Of a stretch of 64,000 nt of DNA, positions 16,565-25,778 are shown piece by piece (positions within the stretch are counted from its first letter, which is position 1; each line of letters opens with the position of its first letter). This stretch comes from Segatella oris (GTDB lineage: Bacteria > Bacteroidota > Bacteroidia > Bacteroidales > Bacteroidaceae): positions 930,001 to 994,000 of the forward strand of contig NZ_LR134384.1 in NCBI RefSeq assembly GCF_900637655.1, read 5' to 3'. The notes under the pieces are model-generated. The model worked only from the letters and a program-made list of their open reading frames with translations. It made no database searches and had not been told where the DNA came from. The translations under genes were made by a program, and so were the position numbers.

Positions 16565-17602
16565 CTATTTCTCCTTGTATATCACCTGGACAAGTGTCTG
16601 CCCGACAGCTTTCAGCGTGTTTTTATCAATATTTTCCATGTTGTCGGCAAGCGTATGCCATGTTGGTCCGAAGCTACTTTGCTGACAATCAGGATAGTAT
16701 GGGATAATATCTATCGTTGGAATCTTGGCAAACTGATTAACAGGCACGTGGTCATCGGTAATCATTCCGCCGTCTTCCTTAGGGAAGTAACTGCCAAATC
16801 CTACTTCACGTGCAGCGCGCCAAACCTTCTTTACAATCTCCGGAGCATATTGCATTGACATGCCTTCACGGTAGAATTTGGCACCAACGCCACCCACCAT
16901 GTCTAACAAGATGCCGTAACGTGCCTCATAACCCTGCGGCAGGTTCTTGCTCCAATACTGTGCACCAAGCGCCCAGCTATCGGCATTATCGGCCACATTT
17001 GCCCATTGAGGAGTGCCCCAATCTTCGGCATCAAAGCAAACGAAGTCAATGCCCAACTGCTTGTTAAACGCCTTTTCATGCTTGCTTTTCTGGATAATCC
17101 GTGCCAGTTCGAGCATCACGGCAACCCCACTTGCAGCATCATTGGCAGCAAGAATAGGCTTCCGCCAGTTCGCACTGTCAGGGTCGTTGTCTGCCCACGG
17201 ACGGGTATCCCAATGCGCACAAAGCAGTATTCGCGTCGTCGCCTCAGGGTTAATGCTCGCCATGATGTTACGACTGCGCAGCTTTGTGCCGTCATATCCC
17301 GCGAGCGTTGCAGTCTGCGTGGTCACCTTACAGCTATATTCCTTGAACTTACTGACAATCCATTCGCCACAAAGATCATGCCCCCGACTGTTCATGTCGC
17401 GTGGTCCGAAGTCGCATTGTGCCTTTGTAAAGGCGTAAGCACTATCGGCATTGAACAACGGCCCCACTGGATTTACCTTCGCAACCTCCTCGGTTTCCTC
17501 GATATTCTGCACCTTGCTATCCGCATTTTTGTAGTAATGGAGCCCGCCTATAGCCAATACAGCCACAGCAACTCCAAGCGTTATTTTCATTGATTTCTTC
17601 AT
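16565..17602 (-). CDS. M28-family glutaminyl cyclase-like enzyme
   Basis: A 345-residue zinc enzyme of the M28 fold, matching the animal-type glutaminyl cyclases described from oral Bacteroidales. An N-terminal hydrophobic segment (about 5-23) acts as signal or membrane anchor, so the enzyme works in the periplasm. Metal and active-site blocks are AHWDTRPWAD (about 128-137), AANDAASG, FDAEDWG, DDHVPV and PTWHTLADNMENID. Glutaminyl cyclases convert N-terminal Gln to pyroglutamate, which many Bacteroidales exported proteins expose after signal-peptidase cleavage. Plain aminopeptidase activity is the alternative. The upstream DUF4294 gene ends 8 bases before its start. Confidence 0.85.
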   Translation of the reverse strand: MKKSMKITLGVAVAVLAIGGLHYYKNADSKVQNIEETEEVAKVNPVGPLFNADSAYAFTKAQCDFGPRDMNSRGHDLCGEWIVSKFKEYSCKVTTQTATLAGYDGTKLRSRNIMASINPEATTRILLCAHWDTRPWADNDPDSANWRKPILAANDAASGVAVMLELARIIQKSKHEKAFNKQLGIDFVCFDAEDWGTPQWANVADNADSWALGAQYWSKNLPQGYEARYGILLDMVGGVGAKFYREGMSMQYAPEIVKKVWRAAREVGFGSYFPKEDGGMITDDHVPVNQFAKIPTIDIIPYYPDCQQSSFGPTWHTLADNMENIDKNTLKAVGQTLVQVIYKEK

Positions 17603-17610
17603 TTTTCCTG

Positions 17611-18267
17611 TTATAACTGACCTGCTTCAACCATCAACACCACGCGTTCGGTGAGTCGGTCAACGCCGTTCGGATCGTATTTCTTAGCCAAAGAAGCACC
17701 GAAAGTCCAAGCGAAAGCCTGCCAGAAACCCGCACGGACAGGGCCCAACACCGCCTGCAATGTGCCGTAAGCCGAACTTCCACACTCGCGATAAACCAAT
17801 TTGATAAGCAGCTTTCCCTGCTGATAGGTCAGCTTTTTCATGCGTGGTGTGTACTCTTCCTTAATGCTTTTCTCCACATATTTCAAGTGAGCGTCCTTGG
17901 CTCTCTTATTGGGAAGCGTCTGAATATAGTCGTAGGTTTCGATGATGATGCGGTTAACTTCCTTGGCTATCGGCAGTACTTTCTTCACATTATACACCAA
18001 CCGATTGTAGGCCATGCGCTGCTGTGCATTCTCAAACACGGGCTGTGGGTAGACATATATATTGTTGAGCTCGACATACTGGATAGAGTCGCGCCCCTGA
18101 AGCACCTTTCCAACGCGCACCATAGGCACGAAAGTAGGATCATCCATATCGACATCCCGATCCTCAGGGAGCACGCTTCCGGGGCGTTTCCCGACGGTAT
18201 TTGTCTGGGCATTCAACTGCAGCGACATGCCGACAAGCATCATGATCATGAACAACCTATATTTCAT
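17611..18267 (-). CDS. DUF4294 family exported protein
   Basis: I chose the ATG at 18267 (MKYRLFMIMMLVGMSLQLNAQ) because it gives a proper signal peptide; an in-frame ATG at 18291 adds eight charged residues. The mature part, about 195 residues, is the DUF4294 family: a beta-rich N-terminal stretch, then a long helical region (MAYNRLVYNVKKVLPIAKEV...KRAKDAHLKYVEKSIKEEY). The function is unknown. It is the first gene of a two-gene run with the glutaminyl cyclase. TACTTTTG on the minus strand (18364-18371) is a probable -7 box. Confidence 0.8.
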   Translation of the reverse strand: MKYRLFMIMMLVGMSLQLNAQTNTVGKRPGSVLPEDRDVDMDDPTFVPMVRVGKVLQGRDSIQYVELNNIYVYPQPVFENAQQRMAYNRLVYNVKKVLPIAKEVNRIIIETYDYIQTLPNKRAKDAHLKYVEKSIKEEYTPRMKKLTYQQGKLLIKLVYRECGSSAYGTLQAVLGPVRAGFWQAFAWTFGASLAKKYDPNGVDRLTERVVLMVEAGQL

Positions 18268-18639
18268 TCGTTCCTTTTCAGCGCTTTCCAATCTTCTTTT
18301 TCAAATCCTGTCCCATAGGCAGGCAAGCCTGACACAGCTCACATGGCACAATGAAGACATGGGCAAAAGTACGTATATTTTTGGATAAAAAGAAAGAAAC
18401 GAGGAAGAAAAAGGAGGAAAACCGTCTTCTTCTCCCCCTTGTCTGATGAAGTTCTGTTTATTACCTAACGATGATTTCCAATGCAACAAGCAGAAAGCAA
18501 CATGTCATGCAACATCTTCCTACTTATTGAACAGCCGATGACAAAGTCTCTAATCAACAAGCAACATGCAACATTCCAAAAGTCAACCGCCATGGACTTC
18601 GATGCTGACAAAACAGCATGGAGAAGCTCAAGGCAATGC

Positions 18640-18868
18640 GGAGATTTGTTGTTTATTTTCACATTGGATTTGCATTCGCCTCTAAAATTCATTATCTTTG
18701 CCTTAGGGAAAGTGCACAAGTGCTTTCCCTTTTTTCATGTTTTGCAGCAAAGGCCTGTACAATAGGACGCATGTCTGCACGTAATCTGCATCATATTACA
18801 TGCTGATATGCCACAAAACACTGCGTCATATGACGCAAAACGCAAGACCATTTGATGGAGATGGCAAC
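18640..18868 (+). repeat. Class III repeat element: consensus promoter, hairpin and 22-bp array C
   Basis: The left block is homologous to that at 1952 (shared GATTTGCATTCGCCTCT, CTTTGCC, CAAG, TCCCTTTT, CATGT). It contains TTTG (18669-18672), a 20-base spacer and TATCTTTG (18693-18700), a perfect Bacteroidetes promoter. The expected start lies at the foot of an 8-bp stem (AGGGAAAG / CTTTCCCT, 18705-18730) followed by TTTTT, which looks like a terminator. The array follows in five 22-base units starting at 18759, 18781, 18803, 18825 and 18847; the last is degenerate. The element points at the 3' end of the convergent TlpA-like gene. Short frames running through it are shadows of the repeat. 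Confidence 0.8.
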
Positions 18869-18994
18869 ACTTCAAGGCTGAAATGAGCAGACAAAGTCAG
18901 GCTCATTGAAAGTCCGTTGCCTATCAACTGTCAGGTTTTTTGAGTTTTTTCTTAAAGTTTGTTAACCTATATGACAAGATATGCAGACACAAAA

Positions 18995-19023
18995 GCCCCC
19001 TCAAGAAAAAGTCTCAAGGGGGC
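18995..19023 (-). terminator. Terminator of the TlpA-like gene
   Basis: GCCCCCTTGAGA / TCTTGAGGGGGC (two internal mismatches) forms a GC-rich stem followed on the minus strand by TTTTGTG, 27 bases past the stop. Confidence 0.8.
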
Positions 19024-19049
19024 AAAGAAATAGGGAGACGGGCACGAAG

Positions 19050-20411
19050 TTATTGCAACAAGCCCTCTAACTTCTTTTGAAAATCCTTGTCAGAAGGCCT
19101 GAAAGCTTCAGCATCAAGCACAGTACCATCGGCTGCAATCAGAATGAAACGAGGAATTGACATCACGCTGAAAGCCGCGGAGATAACGGTGTTTTCCTCA
19201 TCGTTGGCATTGAACTGGAGCCACTGCGGACGGTCTTTCTGCAGGCGGGTCAACCATGCAGCGCGGCTCTTGTCAAGGCTGATGCTGATGAACTGCACGC
19301 GATTGTCGTTCTTATAATGCTCAACCTGTGCTGCAAGGGCAGGGATTTCAGCAAGGCAAGGCTTACACCAAGTGGCCCAAAGGTCGATATAAAGCACCTT
19401 GCCGAAATAGTCGCTAAGGTGGTGTTTCTTGCCTTCGGCATCCGAAAATGTGATATCCGGGCACTTCACACCAGGTTTTGTGGCGCGCTGTGCATCAACA
19501 ACATGCTGATACTTCTGCACGATTTCAGGGGCAGCCTTGGCTTTCACGACGGCCCAGAATGACTCTACCTCATTGGCAGGCATCTGTCCCAATATCGCAC
19601 CAACAAGGCCTTCCATGAGGAAAGAACGCACGTGAGGATTGTGCACATGAGCATCAACAGCGTTCAGATATGCCTCACCATAGCTGCCAACTGTAGCCTC
19701 CTGCATCACTGAAAACGGTATTTTGCTGCGCACAAACATGTCGGTCAGTCCGCGTTGTATATAGGCCGTATCATCAGGATTGATGTCGTTAATCAACGCC
19801 ATGTAACGTTTATCTTCATTGGGATCACGCTGATGTTGATAGTCTTCATCAGATAAAAGGAGGAGACGATTAGACAGATAAGCTAATTCAACATCGCGCA
19901 GATGACGTGCCCGTTCGTCGGGAGTTCCGAGTTCACCAGCTATTTTCACGAGGCGATGATAACGCTCGTCAAGACGCCGATGAGCCTCGGCGAAGCTGAT
20001 AGTGTCCACACTTCGATTGGCCATTTCATAGGCCGCATTCTTTTCGGGCACGAAAGCTGCGAGTTCATTCAACAGCTGTGACAGGACAATGTTGGCGCCC
20101 TTATACTGTGCCTGCAGCTTTCCGCCCTTGCCACGCGTAAGCTTCAGCCGCTGCGTCTTGCCCGGTTCAACCACTATACAGTAAGTTTTTCCATCGGCAA
20201 GCAACAGTTGTATCTGCGCTTTCTCTTTCAAAGACGGATTGTTGTAGGTGGCTATTCCCTTGCGATTGAACGCGAGTTTCTCCAACGGTTGGGCTTCGTT
20301 CGTGAACATACTACCGCTCAACAGTGTTGTATCGGGTGCCTCGACAACCGCCAACTGCGCATGAACCAGAAAAGGAATAAGCCCTGAAAGGCTTGCAAAA
20401 AAACGTTTCAT
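19050..20411 (-). CDS. TlpA-like thiol-disulfide oxidoreductase with large N-terminal extension
   Basis: A 453-residue exported protein with a signal peptide (cleavage near VHA-Q, about 18-19). The C-terminal third (about 310-453) is a thioredoxin-like TlpA domain with the redox pair Cys349-Lys-Pro-Cys352 in WATWCKPC and a cis-proline (SIPRFIL). The N-terminal two thirds are mostly helical with an initial beta-rich part, as in other Bacteroidetes periplasmic TlpA proteins. It would reduce or shuffle disulfides in envelope proteins. It stands alone between a terminator and the rseP gene. Confidence 0.88.
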   Translation of the reverse strand: MKRFFASLSGLIPFLVHAQLAVVEAPDTTLLSGSMFTNEAQPLEKLAFNRKGIATYNNPSLKEKAQIQLLLADGKTYCIVVEPGKTQRLKLTRGKGGKLQAQYKGANIVLSQLLNELAAFVPEKNAAYEMANRSVDTISFAEAHRRLDERYHRLVKIAGELGTPDERARHLRDVELAYLSNRLLLLSDEDYQHQRDPNEDKRYMALINDINPDDTAYIQRGLTDMFVRSKIPFSVMQEATVGSYGEAYLNAVDAHVHNPHVRSFLMEGLVGAILGQMPANEVESFWAVVKAKAAPEIVQKYQHVVDAQRATKPGVKCPDITFSDAEGKKHHLSDYFGKVLYIDLWATWCKPCLAEIPALAAQVEHYKNDNRVQFISISLDKSRAAWLTRLQKDRPQWLQFNANDEENTVISAAFSVMSIPRFILIAADGTVLDAEAFRPSDKDFQKKLEGLLQ

Positions 20412-20638
20412 AGATCAAGATTCTTCTTTAAATTCATAATTAAGTATTATCAGTAGCTATATTGCAGTGGCTTAAAAAACCACCGAACTCTTGCTTATAA
20501 GACCGCAAGGAAATGCTCCCCTTGAGATAATTCATAGTGCACAATGCATAATGCATAATCATGAAAGACCACAAAGAAATGCCCCCCTCCTTGGGAACCG
20601 TAGGTCGCTGTTCGTTGAGTAAGCGAAACGAGGAAAGC

Positions 20639-20730
20639 AAAGGGTTGGGGGAGGTCTCGCTATCTCACATTCCCCTCCCCTCGGGAGGGGCCAGGGGTGG
20701 GTGTCAAGGGCTGGGGGAGGTCTCGCTTAC
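20639..20730. repeat. GC-rich intergenic repeat with CCCTCCC/GGGAGGG stem
   Basis: The core is CCCCTCCC-CTC-GGGAGGGG (20672-20690) followed by ccaGGGGTGGGT. The same layout recurs at 27440-27468 (other strand) and 27981-28008. Here it is flanked by a direct repeat of about 22 bases (GGGTTGGGGGAGGTCTCGCT and GGGCTGGGGGAGGTCTCGCT). The whole 20412-20726 gap between the TlpA-like and rseP genes holds no gene. Confidence 0.65.
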
Positions 20731-22109
20731 ATATACCCCAACCACCTCAATATATCATTAAGATTGGCCACAATCATCAGCAGAATGAGGATGGTTACGC
20801 CTGTATATTCGGCACGTATCATGAACTTTTCACTCGGTTTACGACCCGTAATGATCTCGTAGATGAGGAAAAGAACATGCCCACCATCAAGTGCAGGGAT
20901 CGGCAGTATATTCATAAAGGCGAGGATAATGCTTAAGAAGGCTGTCATTTTCCAGAAGAGATACCAGTCCCATGATGAGGGGAAGAGGCTTCCAATGGAA
21001 CCGAAACCGCCAAGACTCTTGGCACCATCGGCCGTAAAGATATACTTCATGTCGCTCACATAGCCCTTCAAGACGTCCCAACCATAAGCAACTCCTGCCG
21101 GGAAACTGGCTAAGAAGCCATAGCTCTTGTGGGTAGCGACATAGAGATTCTGCACACTTGGGAATGCAATTGCAAGTTTCAAATCAGGTGTAAGCACGAT
21201 TTTTGCCGTGTCAATCTTGTCGGCCTGATAAACCAACTGTACCGTCCGCACCTTCATACTGTCGGCATGTGTCTTGCAAGCTGCCAGTTCATCGTTCAAT
21301 CTGCTTAGCTCATCAAGGAACAGATTGGCTGAAGTAATCTTCACACCATTAAGGGCAAGGATCTTGTTTCCTTTCTTCAAGCCAAGCTTCTCGCCCGGCC
21401 CGCCAGGGATAACAGAGTCGACTGTTGCTGGAAGATAAGGCCTACAGAAAGCCGGAGTGCTTTTAATCATGTCCAGAAGATTAATATCTCCGGAGAGAGA
21501 AAGGCTCTTTGGCTTGCCATTTCGAATGATATCAACACGTGTCGCCTTTGAAAGTGCGCGGAACATATCGGCACTGAAGTCCTTGAACTGCCCCTTTTCA
21601 GTGCCCACAAGAATGTCGTGGTCTTTGAAACCATAGCTTTTTGCCTCCTCATTAAACACCATTCCCTGCTTCATGTCTTTCATCTGGACATAGGTTTCGC
21701 CCCAAACGAACATGATCATTGAATAGATAAAGAGTGCAAGGAAGAAGTTAACGGTGACTCCGCCAATCATCACCAGCAGGCGTTGCCATGCAGGTTTCGT
21801 GCGAAACTCCCACGGTTCAGCTGGCTTGGCCATTTGTTCGGTGTCGAAACTCTCGTCTATCATACCGGCAATCTTGCAGTAGCCACCCAGCGGAAGCCAC
21901 CCCATGCCATAGTCGGTATCACTGCTTTTAGGTTTGAAATGGAACAGACTGCCTCCCCACTTGCCTATGCTGACATCAAAGAAAACATAGAATTTCTCTA
22001 CTCTTATACCGAAAAGCTTGGCAAAAAACATGTGTCCGCCTTCGTGGAGCAGCACTAACAGGGAGATTGCAAGAACGAACTGCAATGCCTTTACAAATAT
22101 GATTTCCAT
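20727..22109 (-). CDS. rseP: Site-2 membrane protease RseP
   Basis: A 460-residue intramembrane zinc metalloprotease. The active-site helix near the N-terminus has His22-Glu23-x-x-His26 (LLHEGGH), and the C-terminal membrane part has the LDGG motif (IPALDGGH) that completes the zinc site. Two PDZ-like segments lie between (about 195-330). It cleaves transmembrane anchors such as anti-sigma factors and leftover signal peptides. It ends the run tsaB-DUF4290-murA-rimM-dxr-rseP; dxr lies 37 bases upstream. The dxr-rseP pairing is common in bacteria. Confidence 0.95.
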   Translation of the reverse strand: MEIIFVKALQFVLAISLLVLLHEGGHMFFAKLFGIRVEKFYVFFDVSIGKWGGSLFHFKPKSSDTDYGMGWLPLGGYCKIAGMIDESFDTEQMAKPAEPWEFRTKPAWQRLLVMIGGVTVNFFLALFIYSMIMFVWGETYVQMKDMKQGMVFNEEAKSYGFKDHDILVGTEKGQFKDFSADMFRALSKATRVDIIRNGKPKSLSLSGDINLLDMIKSTPAFCRPYLPATVDSVIPGGPGEKLGLKKGNKILALNGVKITSANLFLDELSRLNDELAACKTHADSMKVRTVQLVYQADKIDTAKIVLTPDLKLAIAFPSVQNLYVATHKSYGFLASFPAGVAYGWDVLKGYVSDMKYIFTADGAKSLGGFGSIGSLFPSSWDWYLFWKMTAFLSIILAFMNILPIPALDGGHVLFLIYEIITGRKPSEKFMIRAEYTGVTILILLMIVANLNDILRWLGYM

Positions 22110-22146
22110 TATTTATTTACTGTTTTAAAATTCAAGATTAATGACT

Positions 22147-23325
22147 TCAGACTGCCACTGCATTCGAAATGAGGCTTCGGGCTATAGCTCGTGCCTCGGC
22201 ATCAGTCTTCAGATAAATGTCAAGATTGGGGTCGTTGTCAAATGTTGCCTGCTGCATGGTCTTCTCTATCACGTCAGCCATGCCGAGGAATGAGCACTCA
22301 TCACGTTGGAAAGCAGCATTCGCCACCTCGTTGGCAGCATTCAGTATGCACGGCATATTGCCCCCTTTGTTGATAGCTTCATAGGCCAAAGCAAGACATT
22401 TGAACTTCTCTATGTCGGGTTCGAAGAACTCCAAGCATTGCTGTTTGAAGAGGTCGAGGCGCTCACCGCTAAGGGGTAATCGCTCCGGGAAAGAGAAAGC
22501 ATACTGGATAGGCAGGCGCATATCGGGCACACCTAACTGTGCTTTCACCGCTCCATCAATGAATTCAACGGCACTGTGAACGATACTTTGCGGATGAATC
22601 AACACTTGTATGCGGTCAGCGGGCACGCCAAAGAGCCATTTGGCCTCCATAACTTCAAAGCCTTTATTCATCAGTGAGGCTGAATCTATCGTTATCTTGG
22701 CCCCCATATCCCATGTAGGATGCTTCAAAGCATCGGCAGCTGTGACCGTCTTGAGCTGCTCATGGCTGAACTTTCTGAATGGCCCGCCCGAGCAAGTGAG
22801 CAGGATTTTCGTGATTTCATTATCTGCATCACCGACTATACTCTGGAAGATTGCACTGTGTTCGCTGTCGACCGGCAGGATAGGTACATGGTTTTCTTTG
22901 GCCAAACTGCAAATCAATTCGCCTGCAACAACAAGCGTTTCCTTGTTTGCCAAGCATATCTTCTTATGGGCTTTAATGGCATTGATGGTTGGAACAAGCC
23001 CCGAAAAGCCAACCATGGAAGCCAGAACCATGTCGATAGGTTCGGCAGAAACAATCTGTTCCAAGGCCTCCTTGCCGGCATAGACCTTGATATCCGGTTC
23101 GTCACGGAGCAGCTCTTGCAGCGTCTCATAATGGGCCTCATTGCCTATAACGACTGCTGCCGGCTTGAATTCCCGTGCCTGCTGAGCCAGTTTCTCTACA
23201 CTGTTGTTGGCTGTAAGACAATAGACCTCGTAGCGATCACTGTGCTGTCGAATGACATCGAGGGCCTGTGTGCCGATACTTCCGGTAGAACCGAGGATAC
23301 ATATCTGTTGTTTTTTCTTTTCCAT
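22147..23325 (-). CDS. dxr: 1-deoxy-D-xylulose 5-phosphate reductoisomerase
   Basis: Second enzyme of the non-mevalonate isoprenoid pathway: it converts DXP to MEP with NADPH. The N-terminal Rossmann motif is GSTGSIGTQALDVI; LANKETLVVAGE and PVDSEHSAIFQ are the family signatures, with the metal-binding Asp/Glu in VDSEH. I chose the ATG at 23325 (MEKKKQQICILG), which gives 392 residues and avoids overlap with rimM; ATGs at 23334 and 23361 are in frame, the latter overlapping rimM by 20 bases. Confidence 0.95.
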   Translation of the reverse strand: MEKKKQQICILGSTGSIGTQALDVIRQHSDRYEVYCLTANNSVEKLAQQAREFKPAAVVIGNEAHYETLQELLRDEPDIKVYAGKEALEQIVSAEPIDMVLASMVGFSGLVPTINAIKAHKKICLANKETLVVAGELICSLAKENHVPILPVDSEHSAIFQSIVGDADNEITKILLTCSGGPFRKFSHEQLKTVTAADALKHPTWDMGAKITIDSASLMNKGFEVMEAKWLFGVPADRIQVLIHPQSIVHSAVEFIDGAVKAQLGVPDMRLPIQYAFSFPERLPLSGERLDLFKQQCLEFFEPDIEKFKCLALAYEAINKGGNMPCILNAANEVANAAFQRDECSFLGMADVIEKTMQQATFDNDPNLDIYLKTDAEARAIARSLISNAVAV

Positions 23326-23341
23326 TTCTATCATCTTGGAG

Positions 23342-23863
23342 TTATAAGTCGAGCAAACCATCGGGAATTGACATTCTGATTTCCCGCCGTTGCATGTCGG
23401 CTTCGTGGATTAACTCCTCGTGGGCAGGAAGCAAGATGTCGTTGCCTGCAGTGGTTTCTATTTCAAAAAGCGTATTGATTGTGGTGTCATCAATAGCCTT
23501 GATGTGTCCGACAACCTGTCCATTCTGCTTATCAATGACTGCGAAACCAATGATTTCAGCCCACGAAACATGTTCATCATCGCTGTCGGAAAGGTTACGT
23601 GGGAAGAAAACCTCACAACCGGTGAGCTGTCGGGCACGCTCTTCTGAGCCGATATCTACAAACTTCACGAGTGCTTTTTCGTTGCTCTTGAAGCGGTATT
23701 CCTCCATGAAAAACGGCACAAGAATACCATCGATATCAAGCACAAGATAGTCAGCGTCGACGCGATCAAACACATCATCGCTGAAAAGGAACGACAACTC
23801 GCCTTTCACTCCATGGGGTTTCCCAAGCTTTCCTATCTTATAAACGTCTTCCTGTTTAATCAT
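23342..23863 (-). CDS. rimM: 16S rRNA processing factor RimM
   Basis: A 173-residue two-domain protein: an N-terminal RimM beta-barrel (YKIGKLGKPHGVKGELSF, about 8-90) and a C-terminal PRC-barrel-like domain (about 95-173, ending in PDGLLDL). RimM helps assemble the 30S head and 16S rRNA 3' domain. It overlaps the end of murA by 8 bases. Confidence 0.95.
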   Translation of the reverse strand: MIKQEDVYKIGKLGKPHGVKGELSFLFSDDVFDRVDADYLVLDIDGILVPFFMEEYRFKSNEKALVKFVDIGSEERARQLTGCEVFFPRNLSDSDDEHVSWAEIIGFAVIDKQNGQVVGHIKAIDDTTINTLFEIETTAGNDILLPAHEELIHEADMQRREIRMSIPDGLLDL

Positions 23864-25166
23864 CTACTCGCCTGATACATGCCCCAATCTGGTTCAATCT
23901 CTCTTCAATATTCTCATAACCACGGTCAATCTGCGCAATATTTGCTATATGACTTGTACCCTCAGCTGACATGGCTGCAATCAGCAAAGCAATACCTGCA
24001 CGGATGTCAGGACTGGTCATTCGCCCCGCACGGAGCTTCATCTTGTGGTCGTGTCCAATGACAACTGCCCGATGAGGATCACATAGAATGATCTGCGCTC
24101 CCATATCAATAAGTTTGTCAACAAAGAACAAACGGCTCTCAAACATCTTCTGATGAATGAGCACAGAGCCACGCACCTGTGTGGCAACTACCAAGAGAAC
24201 GGAAATCAAGTCGGGGGTAAGTCCGGGCCAAGGAGCATCGGCCAAAGTCATAATTGTGCCGTCGATAAACGAGTCAACAACGCAATGTGGCTGACGAGGA
24301 ACAAACAAGTCATCACCTTCAGCCTGTATCTTTACGCCCAAACGCCTAAAGGCATCAGGGATAATTCCTAAGTTTCGGAGTGACACATTCTTAATACGAA
24401 CGCCGTCACCCACCATAGCTGCCATGCCAATAAACGAGCCGACTTCAATCATATCGGGCAGAACGGAGTGCTCTGCAGCATGCAACTTGTCGACACCTAC
24501 TATCGTCAAGAGGTTGCTGGCAATACCACTGATGTTGGCCCCCATACCATTCAGCAAATGACATAGCTGCTGAATATAAGGCTCGCAGGCTGCATTATAA
24601 ATCGTTGTTGTGCCTTTTGCCATCACCGCTGCCATGATTATATTGGCTGTTCCCGTAACCGAAGCCTCGTCAAGCAGCATATAACTACCCTTCAGTCGGT
24701 GTGCCTGGATTTGGAATACATCGCGTTCGGGGTCACGAACAAACTTTGCTCCAAGACTTTTGAAACCCAAGAAATGAGTATCCAAGCGTCTACGTCCAAT
24801 CTTATCTCCGCCGGGTTTGGCCACGGTTGCCTTGCCGAAGCGCCCCAACAGTGGGCCAATCATGAGCACACTTCCACGAAGTGAGGCACATTTCCGCACA
24901 AATTCCATGCTGTCAAGAAAGGAAAGATTGAGCGCATCGGCCTGAAAAGTGAAATCACCTTGGGCATGTCGCGTCACCTTCACCCCGATTTCCTGCAACA
25001 ACTTGATGAGATTGTTGACATCAAGTATCTCCGGAACATTCTTAATTCGCACGGGGTCTGTCGTCAGCAGCGTAGCGCAAATGACTTCAAGTGCCTCGTT
25101 TTTGGCGCCTTGTGGTGTGATAGTGCCTTTCAACCGATGGCCACCTTCGATGATGAATGACTCCAT
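23856..25166 (-). CDS. murA: UDP-N-acetylglucosamine 1-carboxyvinyltransferase with Asp in place of catalytic Cys
   Basis: A 436-residue MurA, catalysing the first committed step of peptidoglycan synthesis. The N-terminal signature GAKNEAL (20-26) carries the conserved Lys22 and Asn23. The active-site loop reads KPGGDKIGRRRLDTH, with Asp121 where the E. coli enzyme has Cys115. Asp at this site is known to abolish covalent inhibition by fosfomycin, so this enzyme is predicted to be intrinsically resistant. It lies 3 bases after DUF4290 and overlaps rimM. Confidence 0.96.
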   Translation of the reverse strand: MESFIIEGGHRLKGTITPQGAKNEALEVICATLLTTDPVRIKNVPEILDVNNLIKLLQEIGVKVTRHAQGDFTFQADALNLSFLDSMEFVRKCASLRGSVLMIGPLLGRFGKATVAKPGGDKIGRRRLDTHFLGFKSLGAKFVRDPERDVFQIQAHRLKGSYMLLDEASVTGTANIIMAAVMAKGTTTIYNAACEPYIQQLCHLLNGMGANISGIASNLLTIVGVDKLHAAEHSVLPDMIEVGSFIGMAAMVGDGVRIKNVSLRNLGIIPDAFRRLGVKIQAEGDDLFVPRQPHCVVDSFIDGTIMTLADAPWPGLTPDLISVLLVVATQVRGSVLIHQKMFESRLFFVDKLIDMGAQIILCDPHRAVVIGHDHKMKLRAGRMTSPDIRAGIALLIAAMSAEGTSHIANIAQIDRGYENIEERLNQIGACIRRVDD

Positions 25167-25169
25167 AGG

Positions 25170-25778
25170 CTATTTTTTCTTACGCTTATTAGGGGTATTA
25201 ACAACGGGTTTTTCCGTGATTTTATTAAACACAAAATCATTCAGATTGAGTTGAACCTTACCGTCAGTGAAGCGTGCAAGGTCGTCAGCTACCTTCTCGT
25301 CAGCAGCTGAACCATGGCTCCATGTCATCAAATCCATCTTCATCTGATTTGCAGTGAGACGTATAAGTTCATCACGTTCTTCGCCGTTCGGCATCTCTTT
25401 GAGCCGTTCGAAAACTTCAAAAAGGACGTGTCCGTAGTGGCGTACCGGTATCCGTTTCATCGGATACTCCATCGGTTCAGGCTTTGAGGTAATCTTATTG
25501 GCCTCACTGATATCATAAGGCCAGTCAATATCAAGCTTGAAATCGCTCATTATTGCCAAGTGATCCCAGAGCTTCTGTTGATAGTCATTGCCCTCCTTGC
25601 TCTGTGGAAACATGCGTTCCATGATAGCAACAATCGTCTCAGCACAGGCCTGACGCTCGTCCTTTGTCTTTAAGGTGACGCAGAGATTCACCATATCCTG
25701 CACCTCACGTCCATACTCGGGCATGGCGAGTTTCTCACGTTGTGTGTTGTAATCCAATCCTTCAATCTTCATAATCAC
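25170..25778 (-). CDS. DUF4290 family protein
   Basis: A 202-residue protein of the Bacteroidetes family DUF4290, no known function. It has no signal peptide and is mostly helical; DYNTQREKLAMPEYGREVQ near the start and PVRHYGHVLFEVFERLKEM near the middle are the recognisable blocks, and it ends in a basic tail (NKRKKK). The start overlaps the stop of tsaB by 4 bases; Met3 is an alternative start. Its place between tsaB and murA suggests a conserved housekeeping role. Confidence 0.85.
   Translation of the reverse strand: MIMKIEGLDYNTQREKLAMPEYGREVQDMVNLCVTLKTKDERQACAETIVAIMERMFPQSKEGNDYQQKLWDHLAIMSDFKLDIDWPYDISEANKITSKPEPMEYPMKRIPVRHYGHVLFEVFERLKEMPNGEERDELIRLTANQMKMDLMTWSHGSAADEKVADDLARFTDGKVQLNLNDFVFNKITEKPVVNTPNKRKKK

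Noticed and set aside
20528..20560. AT-rich ATAATGCATAAT-type repeats here and at 35443-35475
   Set aside because: They are short, low-complexity and lie between genes; I see no structure that goes beyond simple sequence.
22147..23361. dxr starting at 23361
   Set aside because: It would overlap rimM by 20 bases and add 12 residues before the conserved N-terminus; ATG 23325 or 23334 fits the family better.
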